A DNA stretch of 64,000 nt from Pseudocercospora fijiensis CIRAD86 (GCF_000340215.1 NW_006921534.1:3409041-3473040), one strand, 5' to 3'. Counted from the stretch's first letter, positions 47,047 to 57,040 are shown. Numbers and translations are program-made. The notes: generated from the letters alone by a model not told the origin.

Positions 47047-47191
47047 TTCGAGGCAGTCGGCAAGGATGTTATTTACGATATTTTCCTTACGCTAACGAGA
47101 AGACAAGTCCTTTAATGACTTTAGCATAGTAAAGAAGTTAGAATTAGAAAGTTCCGGAATAAGAGACTATCCCGCTTAAGGAGGGGGATAG

Positions 47192-47537
47192 TGTTACGGA
47201 TCTAATTAGTTAGAGTCCTTATATAATCTTAGAGCGACGCTAAGACTAGTAGGCTGAGCTGTCGCTCTATCTTACTAGGAGCGATAGGAGCGGTCGAGAG
47301 CGATAGCGTCGCTTACGTCGCTTACGACTACAGACAAGATATCTCCTTTGTATTTAGGAACGCCGGAATGCCCTTATAGCTCGAGGCGTTCAACTTATAT
47401 TACCTACTTACTAATTGGAATTACCTTTATACCAATTATTCTGTCTCTGCCTCCCGCTTGTATTAGCCTCTCTAAAGAAGCCTCGGCTTGCACGTGATAA
47501 GAAGTCACCTAACGATCTGTCGCGAGTAACCGTAACA
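47192..47537 (+). repeat. 3' LTR of Gypsy element 2 (346 bp)
   Basis: Terminal TGTTACGG and CCGTAACA are intact. Followed directly by the GGAGG duplication and the remainder of element 1's LTR. Confidence 0.93.
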
Positions 47538-47542
47538 GGAGG

Positions 47543-47656
47543 AAGGCAGGAGAGTTAGCCTAACGCTAAGCGCTAAGCCCTGCCTAAGGCATTAAGACCC
47601 TAGCTTCACTCGGCCTAGTTACATGCTAATCACGTATAGCCTCTTTAGCCCTAACA
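47543..47656 (-). repeat. 5' LTR of Gypsy element 1, second piece (114 bp)
   Basis: Continues the LTR after the inner element and matches 33745-33858. It ends CCCTAACA, followed by the CCTCG target duplication. Confidence 0.9.
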
Positions 47657-49187
47657 CCTCGTAATCCGGACAATACTAAACAGGCTTGTTATTAGGCTAC
47701 GTTCTATAATATAGACAAGCGCGGTCTCGAAGGCTATAGTCCGTTATGTCGCTATCGCTCTATATAGACGTAGCCTTCCTTAAGACCGCTTGTCTATGTC
47801 TATTTATATATCTAATATCTCTATATTACTATCTCCGAAATTAAGTATATTTACTTAGTTAACTTGTAATATATCTCGAAGGGCTAGGTATAACAATATT
47901 TAACCGCTATAAAGCCCTAGCCGATACGCTCTATAGTTTTGCTTAAGTGTTGTCCTTTATATCCTTTTTTAACCTGCTAAACTCTTTCTGTTTTGTATGT
48001 TTTATGCGGCTATATATTTTGTATAGCGCGTTATATCGTATCGTCGTACGGTTATAGATTCTTTTAATATATCGCTTTAGCGCAAAGGGGCGTCGGCGTA
48101 TAGTGTTATTAGCGTATAGTATTATCGGCGCATAGTGTTATATTGTTATACTTTGTTATTATCCGCTATAAGGAAGTAACGTAAAATTCTTACCTAAGGC
48201 TATTCGGGCGCCGAGTTTTTCCGTCCTACTAGTTTGTATAAAATGCAGCTAATTAGATCTTTAGAATTCTAAAATCCGGGGAGTTACGTAGTAGCAACTT
48301 AGCACATTTAGCTACTATAGTACCCCTTGTTAGTATAAGGCGAGCTTCGCTCGCAATTAAACTATAGAACCTAAAAGCGACGAGATTGCGATAACTGCGA
48401 TAGAGCCGGCCTTAGTAGACTTCTAGACCGATAAGGCAATAGAGCTAGATTAAATGCTAGTATTAAACTAAGTAAATAGATAGAGGGTATAACTAATAGT
48501 ATTAGACTTCTATAGCTGCTAATAATATTAGAAAGTAGGCGTAACTACGCTCTATCTTCCTTACTTTATTCGAGGGCTTTAATAAGAGCTAGACGGCGCT
48601 AGTCTAGTAGACGGTATACCTCTAGAAGATTAGTATATCGTTAATCGCGAAGAGCCGGCGTACTACGAGTACGAATAGCGCTAGAACAACCCCTTCTACG
48701 GCTATACTACGCGTACTACTCGTTAGTATAAGTATATAGTATTATAAAGGAACGAGAGAGAAGCTAACTATTTAATAGGGGACTCTATATACGTAGACAC
48801 TACCGAAAGTACCTATTTATCGCCGACTACTCCTCCGCGCCTTCTTTATAATTATACTCTCGAATACTATTAATCTAGTATAGACCTACTCCTAATTATA
48901 TAACGACCTTTAGCTTACTTCTAAATTACTCCTTCTTCCTTTCTTTAATATTGCAAAAAGCTTATAAAATGATATATTATTAAATCTACTAAAAGATAGT
49001 CTATATATATCCTAGATAGTACCTATACGTAACTTCTAAGCCCTCTAGTCGGAGGAATTAATAGCTAAGCCTTCCTATAGGTGCTATGCTTAGCCGCGGC
49101 GCTAACACCTCGATTTAGTATAGGACACTGCAATTAGCGGTGCCGGAAGTGCTAATATTATGCACCTTCCAGGGCTCCGGACGCTAA

Positions 49188-49217
49188 CTTTCACTCCGAT
49201 GTGCGTTGACGCTGTAC
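49188..49217 (-). repeat. Right copy of perfect 30-bp inverted repeat
   Basis: Exact reverse complement of 31621-31650, 43 bp outside the inner inverted match at 49136-49145, at the return to normal base composition. Confidence 0.95.
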
Positions 49218-49807
49218 TTGGCGCAAAGGTTGGCGCTCGAGCAGGGCAGGCGTTGCTGGGCAACCGAATGTTTCACAACAAACGAGAGCCTAGCCATCCG
49301 CATTGCGCAAAGCAGCGTCTTCGCCCGGAGATGGCTGGAACGGAGAGTGTCGATTCGTTGTTCCAGGTCTTCGGCTGTTGCGCAATAATCACAGCGTATG
49401 TGGGTGTGCCGAGTGCTGCTAGAATAACGGTGGCTGGAGCTTTTGCAGCAGGTCGCATGTGCATGGCATGGCGGCCATAGCGGCATAGCCTAGAATACTA
49501 GATAGCATACACGCCTACATCCACTGACGCCTCTGGCCTGCCTCTGCCTTTCTCGAAACCATTGGCCTCTGCACAAGCTGCAGGAGTCGGCACACTACCT
49601 AACGTTACCTGCTGCCTCGCCTCGCATTTCCCGCGCATTGTTCTCGTCCTACCACCGTCACTTTGCGAATGCTCACGCCGGCGACCTGCCAGCAGATGGA
49701 CCGACTGAGCACGAAGCGATAATGTTGTAAGCCGAAAGCGACCCTTTGCCGGCCGATGACTTGCACCACCGCCATCACCACCACCACCATTTCGATTATC
49801 TATTCTT
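49218..49807. other. Intergenic: upstream of the kelch gene
   Basis: Normal-composition DNA between the transposon block and the kelch gene. It presumably contains that gene's promoter; a CACCAC-type run precedes the start (about 49763-49790). No gene is supported. Confidence 0.5.
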
Positions 49808-52800
49808 ATGAAGCACCATTTGTTGCCCTGGAGCCTTCTGGCTTTGGTGCGACTGGCGCTTGCACATGCGACACTGCCTTACAATCCCACCCGGCTATTG
49901 ACCACCTCAAACTCGACATACGTATATATATTTCAGCAATCACCAACCTCTGCCAACCAAGCACTCCTCAAGGCCGTCGACCTTGGAAGAGAACTTGCCA
50001 CTAGCCATATTCCCACCACGACGATAGCCTCGAGCCTTCCGTTCCTGCAACACGACACGCTAAGACCCTATGTCCCCGTGATCGATGCCTCCGGAAACAT
50101 TACCGTAATAGCGGGAAGCTGTGGACACTCGGGAAGCACACAGGTCTGGCGATTTGCGCCGGACGTCAAAGGCAACAGTGGGAATGGATCATGGTCGCAA
50201 TACCACACTTCGGGAGGAGAAGTTGGCGCAGGCACCACATTCGCAGGAGTCGGCTTTCTGAGCAGCGCACTGAGCTTTTCAGCAAATATTGGCGACGATG
50301 CTGCAGAACTGGACTTCTACATTTTCGCTGGCATGTGTCCTTTTGACAACAGCACCTCTATGACCTGGCAGACTGCAGCACAATATTCGCACTCCATGCG
50401 CGAGCTCGCTCCAGGAACCAGCGCTGAATCATACACTATCGCCCATGTTGCAACACGAGGACCACCTATTGCGGAAGCAGGTTTTTCCATGACAGGCCTC
50501 ACTCCGACCTTCCGAGTCAACGCAAGTGGATCTGCACAGACCCAACAGCAGGACTTCCTCCTGCTTGGTGGTCACACGCAAGACGCCTTTCTGAATACTT
50601 CTCAAGTTGCCCTCTTCTCTCTGCCGCAGAACAGCTGGTCGTTCCTGCCCGTGCAGCAACCCTCGGCAGCAAGAACCGATCTAGCGCTGAGGCAGACGGC
50701 AACGACAATTGAGCCAAGATCTGGTCATACCGCTGTGCTGTCCGAGGATGGCACGAAGATCATTGTGCTTGGAGGTTGGGTCGGCGATGTCAATACTCCG
50801 GCGCAACCACAGCTAGCAATTCTTCATCTTGGGTCTGAATACGGAGGAGACGAAGCGCAAGCATGGACATGGTCTGTCCCTGATCAGTCCGGAGTTGGGC
50901 TACCCTCAGGCAGTGGCATATATGGTCATGGCGCAACAATGCTTCCGGGTGGAGTGATGATGGTTGTAGGAGGATATCAGGTTCAAGGTGCTTCTTCGTC
51001 CAGAATCAAGCGGCAGTCTCAGGAAAGCATCCTCCTATACAACGCGACTTCGAATAGCTGGATCGACTCGTACGCGAATCCTCACTTCTCTGGAGCTGAC
51101 GCAGGTCAATCGTCTGCCGGCGGAGCGCTGAGCAAGACATCACAGCAGACTGGCTTAGGCGTTGGACTGGGTCTTGGTGTTGCTGTGCTAATCGCTCTTA
51201 TCATTTTCTACTTTTGGTACTCTAAACGCCTGAAACGTAAGCGAGAAGAGCGCGAACGAGCATTGATGGTGCACTCATCCGATGTTTCTGTTGCTGGTTT
51301 CGAGCAGGATCAACCTTTCCTGGATCGAAGAAGTGTTGATGGTCGTGGCGGCAACCCGTATGCTGCGGTGGGTCAGTATCAGATGTCACAACCAGCAGGC
51401 TCGACCGGTCTATTCACAAATATCCCTAGTCCTACCCGGGGTCTGAGGAAAGGCTTGGCGGCTCGACCATACTCGTACCACGCTGCTCCACGTTGCGACG
51501 ACAGTCGCATGGCGCATGGAAGTGGCGGCATCCACCCGATAATCGAGCATCAGGACGAGGACGATTCCGATTCAACGCCAGCGGCACTCAATCCATTCCA
51601 AGATCCATCACCGCTACGCGAACCTGAACAAGCTTACGACAATTACAGTACTGCTGAGGCCAAGCTTAGAGAACTCCAAAGAGTGCTGCACTCTGTGACA
51701 GCGGTCGATGTCCCTCCTCGAGACCCGTTCATTGACTCGCTCCCCAACCCTCTTGGCAGCCATCCTACATCTCCAGTCCTGGTGGATACGTTCGGGACTG
51801 TGAGGCGCGTTCCAAACCAGGCGAGTAGAGCGGAGTCTCCATCCCGTCGCCCTCTCGCTGCTGAGACTGAAGGATCTATGAACTGGCAGATCATCGAACA
51901 CGATGAAGACGAGCCATACGGGTCTGGACCTGGATCTGGATCGTCGAATGGCCGAATATCGCCAACGAAGACAGATGATCGTACCTCGTCGACGTTAAGT
52001 GAACGTTCCCAGCGTTCGATGGCCTCTACAACATCAATCACAAGGACGATGTCAACACGAACTGGAGCAGTCCTGGCAGCAGCGCTTGCGACGAGAGAGG
52101 CGGACCAGACAGCGGCAACCACACCAATTGAGGGACTGCGAACCGCTACGATGTCAACTTCAAATTCAAACAACGGACGGAAATCACCGTACTACTTTCA
52201 AGGATCACATGGAGACGCGAAGACAGATGCGAAGCGACAACCATGCCGACCTCAGTCAAGACATCAAGCGGAAAAGTCAACAGACTCGTTCGTGACAGCT
52301 AGCTCAACGTTTGCCGATCTACAAAGCCAAGGCCAAGCTTTACTGGGTGGACAGCCGCACATGGATCGCGACGATCCCTATCGAAGAGCATTGGCTGCCC
52401 AAGGCTCTTCTGGTAAGAGCCGCGCGGCTGATCTCGACCCGCTGCAGCCTCCTAATCGTCGGCAAGGATGGATGGGCTCACTACGTCGAGCGCTTACCGC
52501 AATGTCTAATGAGCGCAGCTTCAGCTTGACCAGCCAAAACAAACAGCCAGTATCGACAGAGGAGATTGAGCCACGTACATCAACATCATCGCCAACTCGA
52601 ATTCGTCAAAAGCCCCTCGCAGGCGAGCGACCTCGTCGCACGGTTTCTGATGGCGGTGCTTTGCTGAAGCAAAAGCGAGGTCAGAAGGATTGGCAAGAAG
52701 AGCCGACAACAAGAGACCTTGATGCTGGCGACTGGGGCGAGCCACGCTCATCGTTAGAAGCCAAGCAAGCTGAAGGCGAATGGGATGTGGAAGGCGAGGC

Positions 52801-53080
52801 ATCGAAGCGAGACGTTCAAATGATGTTCACTGTACCAAAGGCAAGACTTAGGGTGGTAAATGCTGACATTGAGCGCGCAAGTATGCGAAGCGCAAGTGAC
52901 GGCGCTGTCAGCCGGAAGGGAAGCTTGGCAAACTTGAAGCGTGAGAACAGTGTCAACACTGTCCGAAGCAGAAGTGATGGCGAAGGCGGGCATAAGGAGA
53001 GACAAAGACTGGTTCTTGGGACGACAAAGGAGGAAGAAGAGACCGCAGCCAGTTCGGGTGTTAGGCTCGGCTGGCTTTAA
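49808..53080 (+). CDS. Kelch-propeller single-pass membrane protein
   Basis: 1090 aa, one exon. Residues 1-19 are a signal peptide (MKHHLLPWSLLALVRLALA). The extracellular part (about 20-445) has several N-glycosylation sequons and kelch-type blades, the clearest at about 300-322 (PRSGHTAV...KIIVLGG) and 371-389 (YGHGATMLPGGVMMVVGGY). One membrane span lies at about 449-473 (GLGLGVAVLIALIIFYFWY), followed by a basic stop-transfer (KRLKRKREERER). The cytoplasmic tail of about 610 residues is Ser/Arg/Pro-rich and probably disordered. This architecture suits a cell-surface sensor or polarity factor, but that is inference; no yeast orthologue is recognised. The start fits the signal peptide. Confidence 0.85.
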   Translation: MKHHLLPWSLLALVRLALAHATLPYNPTRLLTTSNSTYVYIFQQSPTSANQALLKAVDLGRELATSHIPTTTIASSLPFLQHDTLRPYVPVIDASGNITVIAGSCGHSGSTQVWRFAPDVKGNSGNGSWSQYHTSGGEVGAGTTFAGVGFLSSALSFSANIGDDAAELDFYIFAGMCPFDNSTSMTWQTAAQYSHSMRELAPGTSAESYTIAHVATRGPPIAEAGFSMTGLTPTFRVNASGSAQTQQQDFLLLGGHTQDAFLNTSQVALFSLPQNSWSFLPVQQPSAARTDLALRQTATTIEPRSGHTAVLSEDGTKIIVLGGWVGDVNTPAQPQLAILHLGSEYGGDEAQAWTWSVPDQSGVGLPSGSGIYGHGATMLPGGVMMVVGGYQVQGASSSRIKRQSQESILLYNATSNSWIDSYANPHFSGADAGQSSAGGALSKTSQQTGLGVGLGLGVAVLIALIIFYFWYSKRLKRKREERERALMVHSSDVSVAGFEQDQPFLDRRSVDGRGGNPYAAVGQYQMSQPAGSTGLFTNIPSPTRGLRKGLAARPYSYHAAPRCDDSRMAHGSGGIHPIIEHQDEDDSDSTPAALNPFQDPSPLREPEQAYDNYSTAEAKLRELQRVLHSVTAVDVPPRDPFIDSLPNPLGSHPTSPVLVDTFGTVRRVPNQASRAESPSRRPLAAETEGSMNWQIIEHDEDEPYGSGPGSGSSNGRISPTKTDDRTSSTLSERSQRSMASTTSITRTMSTRTGAVLAAALATREADQTAATTPIEGLRTATMSTSNSNNGRKSPYYFQGSHGDAKTDAKRQPCRPQSRHQAEKSTDSFVTASSTFADLQSQGQALLGGQPHMDRDDPYRRALAAQGSSGKSRAADLDPLQPPNRRQGWMGSLRRALTAMSNERSFSLTSQNKQPVSTEEIEPRTSTSSPTRIRQKPLAGERPRRTVSDGGALLKQKRGQKDWQEEPTTRDLDAGDWGEPRSSLEAKQAEGEWDVEGEASKRDVQMMFTVPKARLRVVNADIERASMRSASDGAVSRKGSLANLKRENSVNTVRSRSDGEGGHKERQRLVLGTTKEEEETAASSGVRLGWL

Positions 53081-53488
53081 GCTCTGATCTGACTGGATTG
53101 TTGGACATTTTGGGATTGAACTTTTGGATGAATATTGGACTGATCTGATCATATCGGCTTTCGGATTTGGGCTTGGTACCGTCATGGGTTACATCGGGAC
53201 CTGGGAAGGAAAGGCATTGAATGTTAGCGATTGGTGTTCGGCGTCAGTATGATGAGTGTCGAGACTTCAAGTGTTATATATGCTGCGAGACGTTATGAAA
53301 TACTTACACATTTTAGCCCAGGGTTCCCCATACCGCCAGCTCCACATTGTGATATGTACGGAGGTGCAGCGTGCTCGGCCACGGCTATCATGAGTTGTCT
53401 CGGGTCTTGGGAACCATTTGACAGGAATGGGGCAAAGCGTGCGATCGAACCTCGCAACTGTGGCTAGTTCAGTGCTCGCTTTCGCTAG
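53081..53488. other. Intergenic: kelch gene 3' flank
   Basis: Contains the presumed 3' UTR of the kelch gene. No supported gene. The missing 5' part of the YVTN fragment that follows was not found here. Confidence 0.5.
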
Positions 53489-53956
53489 GGAGGATCAATT
53501 GAGCTCCTCCAAGCTCTCGTGAGCAATGTCACGGCGGGCTGCGGCGCCGTTCGAGTGGAGGTCTCTCCTGATGGGAAAGTGGCTTGGGTTACTGCAAGGG
53601 AAAGCAATTCTCTGCTTGCGTTCGATACGAAGAAGCTCGTGTCGAAAGCGCATGAGGCTTTGCTTGCGAGCGTCCAAGTTGGGCAGTCGCCGATCGGACA
53701 TGTTTTTGCGAGAAATGGTCAGAGGATCATCACAGCGGACTCGAACAGATTCAACTTGCCGAATGCGACGTCTGGGTTGTCGGTTGTCGATGTCAAGGCT
53801 GCGTTGAATGGTAAGGGACAGAAGGCTGTTCTAGGAAGCATTCCAACGGGCCTGTTTCCGAGAGAGATGGCATTGAGTCCTGATGGGAGGAAGATTCTTG
53901 TGAGCTTGTATGGGAGCAAGGAGATTCAGGCTATCGATGTGGCCAGTCTGCCGTAG
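53489..53956 (+). pseudogene. 5'-truncated YVTN/lactonase-like beta-propeller gene
   Basis: An open frame of about 155 codons from a stop at 53486 to TAG at 53956. It reads as the C-terminal half of a fungal YVTN-type propeller: VRVEVSPDGKVAWVTAR, LLAFDTKKLVS, QSPIGHVFARNGQRIITADS, PTGLFPREMALSPDGRKILV, IQAIDVASLP. Full-length relatives are several hundred residues, usually secreted, with an N-terminal signal. Here the first blades and any signal peptide are missing and no ATG starts the conserved part. No upstream exon in the preceding 400 bp supplies them. Probably a gene relic; an unseen distant first exon is less likely. Base composition is normal, so RIP did not cause the loss. Confidence 0.75.
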
Positions 53957-54170
53957 CCACACAATGTATTCCGCAGATTGTCCTGAGGTCCAGGTGCAGC
54001 GTGTTATTGCCGGTTGGGCAAGAACCATGGGCTTGGGACCAGAAGGGAAGTTGCATAGTCACGGCTCTTTCGGCGAGTGTGATCGGAGTTCTTCCTTCTC
54101 GGCAAGATCCTTCGGAGCATGGCACGGGATGGCGTGGACGGGATGGATTCCGATTCCCCGAGACGCCCGG

Positions 54171-54195
54171 CAAGGGCAAGGGCAAGGGTAAGGGT
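54171..54195. repeat. GGCAAG microsatellite
   Basis: About four copies of a 6-bp unit (GGCAAG, last copy GGTAAG). Confidence 0.8.
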
Positions 54196-54414
54196 CACAG
54201 AGTTTACTGCCGCCGTCCTCCCGACTTTTAAACTCCAGCCCATGTCACGCACCAGTCGACTTTTTTTTCGCAAGCACGACGACGCATTGCCACCGACAAA
54301 TCCACGCCAGCCATGGTAGCACAATGCTGCCCGTATCAACCCCACCTTCTTGCCTCTGTCTTTCATGCACCGCGCCGCAATACATTCATCATCAACACGA
54401 GCAAGGCGGACCGA

Positions 54415-54525
54415 AGCGATGGCGATGGCGATGGCGATGGCGATGGCGACGGCGATGGAGATGACGATGACGGGCGAAGGCACGGCACGGCACGACACGG
54501 CACGGCACGGCAAGGCAAGGCAAGA
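54415..54525. repeat. Adjacent GCGATG and CACGG microsatellites
   Basis: A GCGATG-type hexanucleotide array (about 54415-54475) is followed by a CACGG/CAAGG pentanucleotide array (about 54480-54525). Both are imperfect. Confidence 0.85.
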
Positions 54526-55118
54526 ATTACGCGAGCCGTCGATCGTCGTCAATTGCGCGAGCAGGTACGGTAGATTAGCTTTCAGAAGCGTGTCTTCCAG
54601 TCGGGGTGCTCGTCCGGCTGCACCGGTACTCAATCCGACCAATTGGAATATCCTGCTGGCAACAGGCTTGTATGCAAGCACATGGGCTTGCTGTTCAGCC
54701 GACAAATGGGCCAGCTTGCCGATAGGAAGACGCCCGGACACCACCCGGTTGTTCAGCCTCAGGAATCCCACTTGATCACTGCCCAGACCCAAGCACATCT
54801 CAGGCCAGGTGATTCGCCACACCACCACACTAGTAAGGCTCCCAAGTTCGAATCCATCTCCTGCCCGGCGTCGTATATGGCTTCGTGCGCATCCCGTCGG
54901 CCGTCGCACGCCTCTCCGTCCAACCGAACACCATCGCCGAAACAATTCCTTTGCGACAGCTACATGCTTTCCACTCGGTATGCCTAGAAAGATCGACAGA
55001 ATAGAACGACTCAGGCCAGAAGATTTCTCGCGTACGCCATTCGCTTTTCTGCCGCCAAATTACCTTAGTCGACACATTGCTTTCCGCACTGATTCCATTC
55101 TTTCCTCGACCAACACCC

Positions 55119-55881
55119 ATGCCAGAAACACGCTTGTGCACGCGACTGAGCCTCGATGACTTTCTATCCTTCGACGGCCCTACGGGTATCATAGTCGCCC
55201 CGGACGATAGCCGCGCCAACTTCTTACATCACATCGGTCTGTCTGAGCGGACGTACAGGCATAGAATGTTGTATCGAAGGATGAAGGTACGGAATTCTCT
55301 CCCGCCGCACCGCCGCACCGCCGCACCACCGCGCCTCGATCTGACTTTCGATGTAGCGCGAAGCAGTGGCCGGCATGAAGCGACTCTTTGAAAGTCGGAA
55401 ATGCTTGGAAGCTGAATACGTCGATGATGACACCATACAACCTCCCTTCAGCGTTGCTCACATATCGGAATTTGCATTCCAACGCCAGGTCACCAAGATA
55501 TATGAAACCGCGTCCATCAAGACTCGAGGCATATACGATCTTGCCTGGACTCAGGACGAGGGAAACTGGGTGATTCGCTGGATGCTTTGGAGAGTGCTTC
55601 AGCGGAGGCAGGTACAGTCATCTCCTACAATTTCGAGCAGCGGCGAGACTGAGTGCTCGACAATATCGACTTGCGATTCGAGTATCCTTGACAGCGTCCA
55701 GACGTCGAGGACAAGTCCATTTTGGGCAACAAACCCAGCTTTGACTTGGCACGATCCCAGCGACAGCGAAGGGTGGGATGACGATGTGCCTGTGAAAGTG
55801 GAGAGCAACGGATTTTTGAGGCCTTCACCCCCCGCTGAGAAGAGCAGTGGCTTTTGGGCGCATGTCATGGGCACGACTTGA
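55119..55881 (+). CDS. Unrecognised protein, two exons
   Basis: Exon 1 is 55119-55286 (56 codons, from ATG MPETRLCTRLSLDDFLSFDG), the intron 55287-55356 (70 bp, GTACGG...CTGAC...TGTAG), and exon 2 55357-55881; both are in phase 0, giving 230 aa. Exon 2 begins REAVAGMKRLFESRKCLEAE and continues with a helical, Trp-containing segment (DLAWTQDEGNWVIRWMLWRV), then an acidic Ser-rich tail. The CTGAC branch site and phase match support the intron, whose interior holds CCGCAC repeats. No signal peptide or membrane span. I recognise no family; lineage-specific or accessory is likely. The terminal exon may be longer if a splice occurs at the GTACAG following QRRQ. Confidence 0.55.
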
Positions 55882-56720
55882 GTGCACTTCGGACCGAACG
55901 CAGCAGACTCCAGAGTCACTGCAAGGCATTTCTACAAACCAGCGCAAGCCAAAGGCCCGGCGAAGACGGAGAGACGCAGGGCTACGCAACACTGGCCGAG
56001 GGCAGTTTTCGCTCGAAGGTGGTACAATCCATCGTGCCTTCGAGGTACGCCTCGACGTTCTCTGGCATCAAATCAAATCAGCCCTACAGCCTTCACCACA
56101 AAGTCTCGGCCGGAGCTTTCCAGATTGGGCGCTGCCGCCGTTTCACACAGCTTTGGAGTCGCTGACGACAGAGTCACACTTACGACAGAGTTCACGCGAC
56201 CGGAGAGGATCATGCCATGTTCCTCGGGGTTGGAACTTGGACCATTCATTCCTCAGATGATGGTTGTTGGTACTCCACGGATGGGAAATGGCGAGATTTC
56301 ATGGCATAGACGATTATGAAGTGGTAAATCCTGGATCGGCATCCACCAGCTGCTTTTCAGGCGCATGAAATGGTTGAGAAGGGAAGGACGTGGCTATTAC
56401 GATGTTGTGTGAGGAGGACCTTGGTCAGCAAGAGGGCAATGCCGGTAGCAAACGGTCCAACGCCAGCGTAACCTTGAAACGATCAGCCGTCCATCGATCT
56501 TGAATCTTCAAGATCGGAAATTTGGCTTCAGCTACATTGAACCTTCGTATCTATGCAAAATCTGGTTATGCATATAAGGAGGACAGATCGGATCCACTCT
56601 CCCCCTACCAGTGTGTTTGGCAGCTTGCTGCCAATCTGAGGACCGCGCCCTCGCGCGCGAAATTCTAAGTTGTCCGCTAAGACCCGAATGATTGGCTGAG
56701 AATTTTTGCAGAGCCAATTG
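55882..56720. other. Intergenic, edge of the second RIPed block
   Basis: Two overlapping frames (55847-56260 and 55882-56319) are open but unrecognised, and neither has a supported start. From about 56690 composition shifts towards the TpA-rich block. The sequence around AAGTTGTCCGCTAAGACCGA at about 56667 recurs in RIPed form near 57042 and 57120, so repeat DNA starts by about 56630. Confidence 0.45.
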
Positions 56721-56724
56721 TACT

Positions 56725-56935
56725 ATCAAAGTTGATATAGAATTTGACTAACCCCGGATTTCAGCGTAGAACGTTAACCGAAACAAATATTAAAGGGAAA
56801 TTTGACTTGCCCCGGATTTTAGCGTCATCAAAGTTGATATAGAATTTGACTTGCCCCGGATTTTAGCGTAGAACGTTAATCGAAACAAGTGTTAGGGGGA
56901 AATTTGACTTACCCCGGATTTTGGCGTAGGTATTA
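56725..56935. repeat. Tandem repeat, about 102-bp period
   Basis: ATCAAAGTTGATATAGAATT starts at 56725 and again at 56827, each followed by TTGACT...CCCCGGATTT and GCGTAGAACGTTAA-like blocks. About two copies, differing at CpA/TpA-type sites. Confidence 0.8.
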
Positions 56936-57040
56936 GCTAGTGTTAGCTAGTATTAGCTAGTATTAGCTAGTATTAGCTAGTATTAGCTAGTATTAGCTAG
57001 TATTAGCTCGGACTATTAGCTAGTACTAGCTAGTATTAAA
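56931..57040. repeat. 10-bp satellite (TATTAGCTAG)
   Basis: About eight near-perfect head-to-tail copies of TATTAGCTAG, then two or three diverged ones. Confidence 0.9.

Larger units (their letters stand above)
40640..47537 (+). mobile_element. Gypsy chromovirus 2 (plus strand), structurally complete
   Basis: 6898 bp with two 346-bp LTRs (40640-40985 and 47192-47537), each starting TGTTACGG and ending CCGTAACA (CCGTAATA in the left copy). Target duplication GGAGG is at 40635-40639 and 47538-47542, so it inserted into the 5' LTR of element 1 and is the younger insertion. A polypurine tract (AAGGAGGGGGA, about 47179-47189) precedes the 3' LTR. It carries gag, protease, RT, RNase H, integrase and chromodomain on the plus strand, and an extra antisense frame between pol and the 3' LTR. 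Heavily RIPed and inactive. Confidence 0.95.
33663..47656 (-). mobile_element. Gypsy chromovirus 1 (minus strand), split by element 2
   Basis: A Ty3/Gypsy element of about 7.1 kb once the inner element is removed. The 3' LTR is 33663-33858 (196 bp). The 5' LTR is in two pieces, 40558-40639 and 47543-47656 (82 + 114 = 196 bp). Target duplication CCTCG stands at 33658-33662 and 47657-47661. A polypurine tract (minus strand) adjoins the 3' LTR at about 33859-33875. The internal order on the minus strand is gag, protease, reverse transcriptase, RNase H, integrase, chromodomain. RIP has introduced stops throughout. The orientation is fixed by the polypurine tract and the pol order. Confidence 0.92.
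31690..49145. mobile_element. Outer RIPed DNA-transposon-like element holding two nested retrotransposons
   Basis: Inverted ends: CGGCACCGCT at 31690-31699 pairs with 49136-49145, and AGGTGTTAG at 31724 pairs with 49102-49110 at nearly the same spacing (34 and 35 bp). Removing the two retrotransposons leaves about 3.45 kb (31690-33662 plus 47662-49145). The left part encodes a dead Tc1/mariner-type transposase on the minus strand. The right part (47.66-49.1 kb) has no recognised domain; a plus-strand frame near 48570-48800, interrupted by TAGs, looks protein-like but matches nothing I know. The ends may extend outward to the 30-bp repeats at 31621 and 49217. The class II assignment is an inference from the ends and transposase. 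Confidence 0.6.
53957..55118. other. Intergenic with simple repeats
   Basis: Holds short repeats (listed separately) and long but unrecognised frames on both strands, the longest on the minus strand at 54945-54004, whose composition follows the simple repeats rather than a protein family. No supported gene. Confidence 0.45.

Noticed and set aside
49160..49480. Frame on the right flank sharing FTPMCVDAV with one at 31663-31295
   Set aside because: The shared peptide is only the translation of the 30-bp inverted repeat; the rest of the two frames is unrelated.
54004..54945. 313-codon minus-strand frame
   Set aside because: Spans microsatellites and gives low-complexity runs (alternating Ala/Ile/Val and Arg/Ala). 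No family resemblance and no supported start.
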